A model generated the notes under the pieces. The model ran no database searches and was not told the origin of the DNA. It saw only the letters and a list, made by a program, of their open reading frames with translations. A DNA stretch of 6,119 bases from Acidobacteriota bacterium (lineage in GTDB: Bacteria; Acidobacteriota; Terriglobia; Versatilivoradales; Versatilivoraceae): positions 1-6,119 of the forward strand of contig JAPOZE010000222.1 in the NCBI GenBank assembly GCA_026706225.1, read 5' to 3'. Both the position numbers and the translations under genes were made by a program. Positions 1 through 5,434 of the stretch are shown here, one piece after another. Numbering within the stretch: the first letter of the stretch is position 1; every line of letters begins with the position of its first letter.

Positions 1-93
1 ACGCAGGAAGGGAGCCGACAGGGCCTTGTCGGGATGGCGGCCCTTGGGTTTGGTTTTTCGCGGAGTGCGGGCGGGATTGTTTACAGTATGCAT
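1..93 (-). CDS. Tyrosine recombinase (integrase), N-terminal 31 residues, runs off the left edge
   Basis: Reading leftward from an ATG at 93-91, the frame is open to the window edge (31 codons). The peptide has a basic, Pro/Lys/Arg-rich start followed by RHPDKALSAPFLR. This resembles the lead-in to the N-terminal arm-type DNA-binding domain (DUF4102-like) of phage/island tyrosine recombinases. Those enzymes cut and rejoin attachment sites to integrate or excise mobile DNA. The core-binding and catalytic domains (Arg, His-x-x-Arg, Tyr) would lie outside the window, so activity cannot be judged. The assignment is helped by an integrase remnant in the same orientation at 249-599. The start is chosen because a strong promoter lies directly before it (see 100-128). 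No Shine-Dalgarno at a useful distance is present. The short length makes the family call tentative. Confidence 0.5.
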   Translation of the reverse strand, partial: MHTVNNPARTPRKTKPKGRHPDKALSAPFLR

Positions 94-99
94 TCCCTC

Positions 100-128
100 A
101 TTATATGGGGGATGACTATGGATTGCAA
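100..128 (-). promoter_or_regulatory. Sigma-70-type promoter for the integrase, predicted leaderless
   Basis: On the minus strand a perfect -10 box TATAAT (positions 105-100) is preceded by TTGCAA (128-123), which matches the -35 consensus TTGACA at four of six bases. The spacer is exactly 17 bp (122-106). Only six bases (GAGGGA) separate the -10 box from the integrase ATG at 93. The expected transcription start therefore falls on or beside the A of the start codon, giving a leaderless mRNA. The box positions are directly visible; promoter activity and the leaderless state are inferred. Confidence 0.6.
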
Positions 129-183
129 GGGAAGTAGTGAGTTAAGCCGATTCACGGTGTAGTATTGTAACTCAATGATTATA

Positions 184-200
184 AAGTCTGTTATAGACTT
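184..200. repeat. 17-nt near-perfect palindrome (AAGTCT-GTTAT-AGACTT)
   Basis: The six-base arms at 184-189 and 195-200 are exact reverse complements. The 191/193 pair also matches, leaving only 190/194 as a mismatch around the central base. A symmetric site of this size in AT-rich DNA upstream of an integrase promoter could be a dimeric regulator's operator or recombinase-binding arms. It lies about 56 bp upstream of the -35 box. No known operator consensus is matched with confidence. Confidence 0.4.
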
Positions 201-248
201 AAATGGATGGTGCTGGATCTTTCTGGCAATAGTATGCCCATTCCTCCA

Positions 249-599
249 TCAACACACGCCGGCGCTGGTGACCTCTGAGACCGGCATCTTGCCGATGCGG
301 GGGAAGGCGTACCGCCTCAGGCTCGCCATCCACTCGCGGTGGTGACGCCGGCCGCGCCAGCCGTCCCGCTTCTGTTCCAGCACACGCGAGGCGGCTTCGG
401 CGAAGGTGGGGATGCCCTCGGCGCGTCGCTTATCGGCAAGGGGGTCTCCACCCTCACGGGCGAGCTTGCGGATGGCCAGCGCCTTCTCCCCGGCCTCGGC
501 CAGGGGGACCAGGGCGAGGCTGCCGAGACCGAGCTCCCGGCGGCGACAGCACCAATCCACGGAGTGCCCCACCTTGCCAGGCTCAATGGTTTGGTTTAG
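249..599 (-). pseudogene. Decayed tyrosine recombinase (integrase) fragment
   Basis: The minus strand encodes about 100 clearly integrase-like residues from about 548 down to a stop at 251-249. Reading in order, there is RRRELGLGSL (end of the arm-binding beta-sheet), PLAEAGEKALAIRKLAREGGDPLADKR split over the next helix, PTFAEAASRVLEQKR (start of the SAM-like core-binding domain), then WMASLRRYAFPRIGKMPVSEV, closing at TSAGVC and stop. Relatives normally continue from this point into a few hundred residues of core and catalytic domain; here all catalytic residues are missing. The N-terminal side is also degraded. EPGK near 573-584 resembles the expected motif, but the dozen or so residues after it do not match. 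No start codon with a ribosome site is visible. The open frame continues upstream across the MFS gene only because that gene's antisense frame is open. It reads as a second, dead copy of the type of gene that begins at 93. Confidence 0.75.
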
Positions 600-602
600 T
601 CT
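574..602 (+). promoter_or_regulatory. Possible weak promoter for the MFS-deacylase unit
   Basis: TTGCCA (574-579) matches the -35 consensus at five of six bases. It is followed after exactly 17 bp by TAGTCT (597-602), a poor -10 that keeps only the T, A and final T of TATAAT. Transcription from it would start near 609 and leave a leader of about 25 nt before the MFS ATG. It lies inside the edge of the integrase remnant, so if real it was created or exposed at the junction. Confidence 0.25.
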
Positions 603-632
603 CTGCACCGATTCCTGAAGTGGGTCCAGGCG

Positions 633-2057
633 ATGGCAATGGAGGCCAATTCCAACCCATCCGCGGGTGGCGGCGCACCGGCGAGGCCGAGCGGCGTTCG
701 CCACGGCGTGCTGGTCCTGCTGGCCCTGGCAGCCGCCAGCGCCTACCTCACCCGTCACTGCATCGCCGTCGCCAACACCACCATACAGAGGGAGCTCCAG
801 TTCACCACCGAGCAGATGGGCTGGATTCTGAGCGCCTTCATGGTGGGCTACCTGGCCTTTCAGGTCCCGGGAGGCTGGCTGGGGACCCGCCTGGGACCGA
901 GGTGGGCTCTGGCTCTCATCAGCCTGCTCTGGTCGCTGTTCAACCTCTGGTCGGCCAGGGTGTATTCCTTTCTTCCCATGCTGGCTTCCCGAATAGCCTT
1001 TGGCGCCGCCCAGGCCGGACTGGTGCCCATCGCCACCCTGGTCATCAACGACTGGTTCCCCGAGAGGCGCCGCGGCTTCAGCAGCGCCACCGTGGAGACC
1101 TCCATGTCCATCGGGGGCATCGTCACCATGGGATTGACGGCGTCCCTGATGGAGCGTTACCCCTGGCGGGAGGTCTTCGGCCTCTATACCTGGGTCGGCG
1201 TGGCCTGGGCGGTGGTTTTCTTCTACTACTTCCGCAACCGGCCCCGGCAACACCCCTGGGTGAACGAGGCCGAGCGGAACCTGATCACCCGGCCGCCTTT
1301 CGCCGGCCAACCGGGGGCGGCCGCCGCCTCGAGCCCGAACCGGCCCGAATCGACCGAGGAAGGGAGTCCCCGAACCCACCCGAGTCCAGACATCCGGGCA
1401 ACGCTGCTGGCCCGCATGATCGCGAGCCGAAGCCTGTGGGGGATCTGCTCCCAGCAGTTCCTGCGAGCGGCGGCCTTCGCTGTCTTTTTCTCCTGGTTTC
1501 CCGCCTACCTGGAGAAGAGCTACGGCATCACCCCCGGCCAGGCGGGATGGTTCGCCGTATGGCCTCTGGCGGCGGCGGTGACGGGGTTGATGGCAGGCGG
1601 CCTTCTGGTGGACGGGTTGTTCGCGCGGACAGGCAGCAAGAGGATCAGCCGCAGCCTGGTGGCCAGCTTCGGCATCGGCGCCGCCGGCCTGCTGACGCTG
1701 TCGGCCCTGGGGGCCACTTCGGCTCCGCTATTGGTGGGGTTGCTGTCGGCGGGGTCGTTGGCCGGTTCCTTTTCCGGTCCGCCCTCCTGGACGGCCACCA
1801 TGGACATCGCCGGCCGCTACAGCGCCCTGCTGATGGCGGTGATGAACATGGCCGGAATCGCCGGGGCCCTGCTGATGCCCATCGCTCTGGGATACCTGAT
1901 CGGACACATCGAACGCACCGGCGGCGACTGGAACCTGGTGCTCTATCTCATCGCCGGGACGCAGTTGGCGGCCGCGCTCTGCTGGCTGGCCGTCAGGCCC
2001 GATCAGCCCCTCATGAAGCCGGTGGCCCTGCAGGGCCCGCCGCCGCTTGAGGCGTAG
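633..2057 (+). CDS. MFS transporter, anion:cation symporter (ACS) type
   Basis: A 474-residue inner-membrane permease with about 12 hydrophobic segments, the usual ACS size. Visible family traits include a first helix (about residues 25-46) with YLTRHCIAVAN. SAFMVGYLAFQVPGGWLG follows at about 67-84. The loop 2-3 motif is GGWLGTRLGPR (80-90), where the usual acidic residue is replaced by Thr85. HPWVNEAERNLI (207-218) after helix 6 is a strong ACS signature. The central cytoplasmic loop (about 220-262) is long and rich in Ala, Pro, Ser and Glu. Helices 7-12 occupy about 275-455. ACS members move organic anions such as hexuronates, phthalate or dipeptides, usually with protons. The substrate here is unknown, but the deacylase gene 28 nt downstream points to an acylated amino acid or related carboxylate. 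ATG 633 is the first ATG/GTG/TTG after the in-frame stop at 597-599; its ribosome site is weak, and ATG 639 is an alternative. Confidence 0.88.
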   Translation: MAMEANSNPSAGGGAPARPSGVRHGVLVLLALAAASAYLTRHCIAVANTTIQRELQFTTEQMGWILSAFMVGYLAFQVPGGWLGTRLGPRWALALISLLWSLFNLWSARVYSFLPMLASRIAFGAAQAGLVPIATLVINDWFPERRRGFSSATVETSMSIGGIVTMGLTASLMERYPWREVFGLYTWVGVAWAVVFFYYFRNRPRQHPWVNEAERNLITRPPFAGQPGAAAASSPNRPESTEEGSPRTHPSPDIRATLLARMIASRSLWGICSQQFLRAAAFAVFFSWFPAYLEKSYGITPGQAGWFAVWPLAAAVTGLMAGGLLVDGLFARTGSKRISRSLVASFGIGAAGLLTLSALGATSAPLLVGLLSAGSLAGSFSGPPSWTATMDIAGRYSALLMAVMNMAGIAGALLMPIALGYLIGHIERTGGDWNLVLYLIAGTQLAAALCWLAVRPDQPLMKPVALQGPPPLEA

Positions 2058-2070
2058 CCAGCCCGCGGCC

Positions 2071-2075
2071 AGGTG
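2071..2075 (+). promoter_or_regulatory. Ribosome binding site AGGTG deciding the deacylase start
   Basis: AGGTG lies 10 nt before ATG 2086. It supports that start over the TTG at 2047, which would overlap the end of the MFS gene and add 13 residues with no resemblance to the family's N-terminal beta strand. Confidence 0.55.
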
Positions 2076-2085
2076 CCTCTGCGCC

Positions 2086-3669
2086 ATGACCTTCGACCTC
2101 ATCCTGAGCGGCGGACAACTCCTCGACGGCACGGGCGGCCCGGCCGTCGCGGCCGATCTGGGAATCGTCGGAGAAAAGATCGAAGCCATAGGAGACCTCT
2201 CCCGGGCCCAGGCCCGGCGAGTCATTCCACTGCAGGGTCTCACGGTCGCCCCCGGATTCATCGACACCCACACCCATTCCGAGGGAGCGCTTCTCCACGA
2301 TCCCCGGCACGCCTACGGGTTGCGCCAGGGCATCACCACCGAGATCGTGGGCCTGGACGGGATGTCCTGGGCTCCCCTGTCCCGGCCCAATTTCGGGCTC
2401 TATTCCCGCTACCTGGGCGGGATCCTGGGAGATCCCCCTCCCGACCTGGACATGAGCAGCATTACCGCCTTTCGAGCACACTATCACCGCAAGGCAGCCG
2501 TAAACGTGGCCTACTTGGTTCCCCACGGGGCGCTCCGCCTGGAGTTGCTGGGTTTTCGGAATCTTCCGCTTCGGGGTGAAACACTGCGGGCCGCCGGGCG
2601 AATGGTGCGGGAGGGGATCGAGCAGGGCGCGGTGGGGTTTTCCACCGGGGCCGCCTACTATCCCGGATACTGGGCCGATACCCGGGAACTGGTGGAGCTG
2701 TGCCGGGCGGTGCGCGAGGCCGGCGGCGTCTACGTCAACGAGCCCCGGGTGGGGACACCCGAGCGCGCCTTTGGCGGCGGCGGGATCCTGGAGGGACTGG
2801 AGATCGCCCGCCAGTCGGGGGCGCCGGTTCACTTCGCCCATCTCAGGACGACCGAGCAGACCGCCGGACGGCTCCAGGAACTGACGGCCCCCATCGACCG
2901 GGCCAAGGACCAGGGGGTGGACTGCAGCATGGACATCTATCCCTATCCCAGCGGGAGCAGCATCGCCGTGAGCTTTCTGCCCGGCGAGATGCAGGAGGGC
3001 GGCCCCGATGCGATTCTGGAGCGGCTGGCCGACCCGGGAGGTCAGCGGGCTCTTCGGGACCACCTGGAGAACCGGCTGTTCGCGCCGCTGGAGCCGGTCA
3101 CCCTTTCCTACCTGCCCCGCAACCCTCACCTGGAGGGAAAGAGCCTGGCCGAGGCCTCCCGGCTCCGGGGGACTTCCCCCGCCCAGACGCTCTGCGGCCT
3201 GCTGCTGGAGGAGGAACTGAAGGTGGGCTACGTCAACGCCCCGCCCTCGAGCCCGGCGCTGCGGGAAGCCATCGACAGGGATTGCCTGCTGCTGCTGGCC
3301 CGTCCCGACGCCATGGCCTGCAGCGACATCACCCCCCTGGGAAGCGCGCCCCATCCCCGCTGCTACGGAGCCTTTCCCAAGTTTCTGGGACGGCTCAGGC
3401 GGCGGTACAAGACTCTCAGCCTGGAGACGATGGTCCAACGAATGACGGACGGGCCGGCGCGCCGCTTCGGATTGACCCGGCGGGGCCGGCTGCAGCCGGG
3501 CTATTTCGCCGACCTGGTGGCCTTCGACCCCGACACGGTCACAGATACTGCTACCTATGAAGACCCCAGGCGGTTTCCCGTGGGCATTCCCTGGGTGGTG
3601 GTCAACGGTCAGGTGGCGGTGGAAGAGGGGCGATGCACCGGGGTCCTGGCCGGCCAGGCAGTCCCGTGA
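2086..3669 (+). CDS. N-acyl-D-amino-acid deacylase family amidohydrolase
   Basis: A 527-residue cytoplasmic metal-dependent amidohydrolase, slightly longer than characterised D-aminoacylases (about 480-500). It should hydrolyse an N-acyl amino acid, or a related amide, to the free amino acid and carboxylate. In order: N-terminal beta-sandwich strand FDLILSGGQLLDGTGGPA (3-20); metal-binding HTH within APGFIDTHTHSE (55-66); GITTEIVGLDGMSWAPL (82-98); YLVPHGALR (143-151); GAVGFSTGAAYYPG (181-194); VHFAHLRTTEQTAG (248-261) with a likely ligand His252; MDIYPYPSGSS (282-292); Asp414 in CSDITP; HPRCYGAFPKFLGR (423-436); and the closing sandwich GYFADLVAFDP...VVVNGQV. In classical D-aminoacylases the second strand carries a Cys ligand in a GNCG-like motif; here the position is Asp91 (GLDG). 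This marks a subfamily, so the exact substrate is uncertain. It sits 28 nt after the MFS gene, on the same strand, probably in one transcript. Confidence 0.88.
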   Translation: MTFDLILSGGQLLDGTGGPAVAADLGIVGEKIEAIGDLSRAQARRVIPLQGLTVAPGFIDTHTHSEGALLHDPRHAYGLRQGITTEIVGLDGMSWAPLSRPNFGLYSRYLGGILGDPPPDLDMSSITAFRAHYHRKAAVNVAYLVPHGALRLELLGFRNLPLRGETLRAAGRMVREGIEQGAVGFSTGAAYYPGYWADTRELVELCRAVREAGGVYVNEPRVGTPERAFGGGGILEGLEIARQSGAPVHFAHLRTTEQTAGRLQELTAPIDRAKDQGVDCSMDIYPYPSGSSIAVSFLPGEMQEGGPDAILERLADPGGQRALRDHLENRLFAPLEPVTLSYLPRNPHLEGKSLAEASRLRGTSPAQTLCGLLLEEELKVGYVNAPPSSPALREAIDRDCLLLLARPDAMACSDITPLGSAPHPRCYGAFPKFLGRLRRRYKTLSLETMVQRMTDGPARRFGLTRRGRLQPGYFADLVAFDPDTVTDTATYEDPRRFPVGIPWVVVNGQVAVEEGRCTGVLAGQAVP

Positions 3670-3733
3670 CGAAGCGGTTCACTCAGGACGGCCCAGGGTT
3701 GGGTTCCCGACACAACCTCGCCCCATTGCCGGC

Positions 3734-4732
3734 TCAGCCTTCGGAGGGGCTCTCTTTCCGTTTGGGGCGAATGTCCAGACCGGGCACACCCAGATCCAGC
3801 CGGAAGAGCGCGCCGGGCGTGCCTCCCGTGACGAAGAGCTGATCCAGCCCGGGACCGCCGAAGGCGCAATTGCTGGTGGTGAGGTTTCCCCCGGGATAGC
3901 GGCGGATGAGCTTCCCCTCGGGGTCCAGCACCTGGACCTGGCGCATCCCGTAGTGGGCCACGTAGAGGTTACCCGCGGCATCCAGGCAAATGCCGTCGGG
4001 CTGGTGGTCGATCTGCTCTCCCTCCTTCGTGGGCAGATCGGCGAACACCTGCATGGGACCCACCTTGCCAGGCGAGAGCACCTGGTAAAGCAGGATGCGG
4101 TTCTTCTGACTCTCGGCCACCAGCAGCCGCTTTCGATCGGGAGTCAGCACGATTCCGTTGGGGTAGGCCAGTCCTCCGGCCACCAGGTGGGTGGTGCCCT
4201 CCGGGTCCACGTAGTGGATGGTGCCGATGGGATTGGACAGGCCGGTGCCCTCCGGGTCGGTGAAGTAGAAGCCTCCCTCCGGGTCCAGGGTCAGGTCGTT
4301 GGGCCCCTTCAGCGGCTTGCCCTCGCATTCCTTGGAGGCTGGTTCCAGCAGGTTTCCCTCGGCATCCAGACGCAGCACGGCCTGGTGGCTGGCGTCGCAG
4401 ACCAGGTGGGTGCCGTCCGCCAGAATCTTGTGGCCGTTGGGTTCCCCGGTCTCCGTCCACACCCGATGCTTTCCGTCGGGGGTCACCACCGTGATCACTT
4501 TCTCGTGGGAGAAGTAGATGTTCCCCTCGTGATCGATCACCACCCCTTCGGAATAGTCATTGGTGCGGACTATCTCCACCGGTTGGACAGCCTCGGCTTC
4601 CGGGAGCTCCGCCGTCTTGTCGAAAGGTGCAATCCCGGAATCCTGCTGTCCGGCGGGACCGCAGCCCAGGCTCCAACCCCAGACCACTGCCAATACCATG
4701 AAGGGGGAAACCGCTGAGTGCTCTCGAATCAT
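3734..4732 (-). CDS. SMP-30/gluconolactonase-like beta-propeller lipoprotein
   Basis: A 332-residue protein with an export signal (residues 1-23: Met-Ile-Arg start, then a hydrophobic FMVLAVVWGW core) ending in SLGC. Cys24 is a likely lipidation site, although Ser at -3 departs from the usual Leu. The rest is a six-bladed propeller. The four metal-site residues of the family are in order: Glu62 (SEGVVID), Asn145 (GPNDLTLD), Asn192 (YPNGIVLTPD) and Asp246 (QPDGICLDAAGNLYVA). Their spacing closely follows that of SMP-30. The family hydrolyses lactones of sugar acids, but many members act on other esters or lactones, so only metal-dependent lactonase/esterase activity at the cell envelope is inferred. 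The start at 4732 is chosen because it has an excellent ribosome site (AGGAG, six bases upstream) and gives a signal peptide; an upstream in-frame start at 4810 lacks both. It is convergent with the deacylase, 64 bp apart. Confidence 0.88.
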   Translation of the reverse strand: MIREHSAVSPFMVLAVVWGWSLGCGPAGQQDSGIAPFDKTAELPEAEAVQPVEIVRTNDYSEGVVIDHEGNIYFSHEKVITVVTPDGKHRVWTETGEPNGHKILADGTHLVCDASHQAVLRLDAEGNLLEPASKECEGKPLKGPNDLTLDPEGGFYFTDPEGTGLSNPIGTIHYVDPEGTTHLVAGGLAYPNGIVLTPDRKRLLVAESQKNRILLYQVLSPGKVGPMQVFADLPTKEGEQIDHQPDGICLDAAGNLYVAHYGMRQVQVLDPEGKLIRRYPGGNLTTSNCAFGGPGLDQLFVTGGTPGALFRLDLGVPGLDIRPKRKESPSEG

Positions 4733-4738
4733 GAAAAT

Positions 4739-4743
4739 CTCCT
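4739..4743 (-). promoter_or_regulatory. Strong ribosome binding site AGGAG of the SMP-30-like gene
   Basis: On the minus strand AGGAG precedes the ATG at 4732 by six bases (ATTTTC). It fixes that start rather than the longer in-frame alternative, which would bury the lipoprotein signal peptide 26 residues inside the chain. Confidence 0.75.
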
Positions 4744-4770
4744 GTCGTTTTCCGAAGGCTCCGGCAGACC

Positions 4771-4798
4771 CGCTTTGGCCGTCCCCTCGCCCAAAGCG
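4771..4798. repeat. 8-bp inverted repeat in the leader of the SMP-30-like gene
   Basis: CGCTTTGG (4771-4778) and CCAAAGCG (4791-4798) are exact reverse complements with a 12-nt loop. They lie in the 94-bp gap between the cadherin-like ORF and the SMP-30-like gene, about 38 nt upstream of the latter's start. It could form an RNA hairpin that partly ends upstream transcription or affects the leader. No T-run follows on the minus strand, so it is not a standard intrinsic terminator. Confidence 0.4.
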
Positions 4799-4826
4799 CC
4801 GCCCCGGCAAGCAGTATCGCCCCTGG

Positions 4827-5306
4827 CTACCGGCTTCCCGAACGCTTGGCGACCAGCCTGTACGACTTGGTCGTCTCGTCTTCGGAGGTCACCGCGATCT
4901 CCAATGTGTTGTCGCCTACGGCAAGCCCCGACAGTTGTGAGCCGTCCAGCACCAGGGGCTTCCCGTCCGCTGCCTGGCCACTGATGTCCACCACGCTGCC
5001 GGCGTGCTCCGTCGCCGCGTTCACCTTGAGGCCAGTCACACTTGCGCGAACGTTAACCGCGTAGCGCCTCGTGGCAGCCTCGAATTCAGGGGAGAGCTTG
5101 TAGGCCCGAGAACGCTTTTTGAGGGGCGACAGCTCAATCCGGCTCAGGACTGCACTGTCGGAAGCCGTAGCGGCTCGATTCACTACCACCGAATAGATCC
5201 TGACTGAGACGGGCTCAACTCCGCCAATGCCACTCATGTCGCGGGCAGGGCTCATGATGCTATCGGTTCCCGCTGGCGCGGTCAACGTCGCAGGGCAGCG
5301 GTCCAC
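4827..5306 (-). CDS. Cadherin-like beta-sandwich domain protein, probably N-terminally truncated
   Basis: The open frame gives 159 residues from a GTG at 5306; ATGs at 5255 and 5237 are equally possible starts. None has a visible ribosome site. Residues 54-154 look like one complete bacterial cadherin-like beta-sandwich domain (PF12733 type): LSRIELSPL, then FEAATRRYAVNV, VTGLKVNAATEHAGS, GSQLSGLAVGDNTLEIAV and the closing TSEDETTKSYRLVAKR. In front of it, residues 34-45 (SVRIYSVVVNRA) look like the final strand of a preceding domain of the same type, but the rest of that domain is not recognisable. These domains usually come in tandem in large exported surface proteins. No signal peptide is present here. 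The most likely reading is the C-terminal end of such a protein left after 5' loss. It reads toward the SMP-30-like gene (94 bp gap) and is divergent from the LRR gene. Confidence 0.55.
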   Translation of the reverse strand: MDRCPATLTAPAGTDSIMSPARDMSGIGGVEPVSVRIYSVVVNRAATASDSAVLSRIELSPLKKRSRAYKLSPEFEAATRRYAVNVRASVTGLKVNAATEHAGSVVDISGQAADGKPLVLDGSQLSGLAVGDNTLEIAVTSEDETTKSYRLVAKRSGSR

Positions 5307-5434
5307 CGAGCCAAATCAGGTGCCCAATACGGGCGGCCAGGATCCCCTCTGACCCAACGTGACCTGTTCAACGGCATCGGGTATATTGGTTCGAGATGTG
5401 ACTCCATATTGGCTCCAATCGGCGGCGGCCCATC

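Larger units (their letters stand above)
94..248. other. AT-rich intergenic spacer between two integrase sequences
   Basis: This stretch is visibly richer in A and T than anything else in the window and has no supported reading frame. It holds the integrase promoter (100-128) and a near-palindrome (184-200). It is flanked by imperfect copies of AGTATGC..ATTCC at about 85-101 and 231-250. Its position between an apparent intact integrase start and a decayed integrase fragment fits the control and attachment region of a mobile element. No core site can be identified from the sequence alone. Confidence 0.4.

Noticed and set aside
600..1379. Upstream part of the minus-strand open frame that contains the integrase remnant
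   Set aside because: Above about 600 it is antisense to the MFS gene and has no integrase similarity; only 249-599 is kept as the pseudogene.
620..2050. Long plus-strand open frame (476 codons) overlapping the MFS gene in another frame
   Set aside because: The translation is Arg/His/Gly/Pro-rich and low in complexity, while the MFS frame has clear membrane helices and family motifs.
2011..3438. Long minus-strand open frame (475 codons) antisense to the deacylase gene
   Set aside because: It is a product of high GC3 bias opposite a well-recognised gene. The translation is Gly/Gln/Pro/Ala-rich with no family resemblance.
3670..3733. Possible bidirectional terminator between the convergent deacylase and SMP-30-like genes (GGTTG ... 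CAACC near 3697-3717)
   Set aside because: The stem is only five base pairs with an 11-nt loop and no T-run on either strand.
3557..4717. Plus-strand open frame (386 codons) antisense to the SMP-30-like gene
   Set aside because: Shadow of a well-supported gene. It begins inside the deacylase gene and has no recognisable domain.
5307..5434. Divergent promoter or operator between the cadherin-like and LRR genes (ATATTGG at 5383 and 5406; ATTGG-CT-CCAAT at 5408-5419)
   Set aside because: The repeats are short, and no -35/-10 pair with acceptable spacing could be found on either strand.
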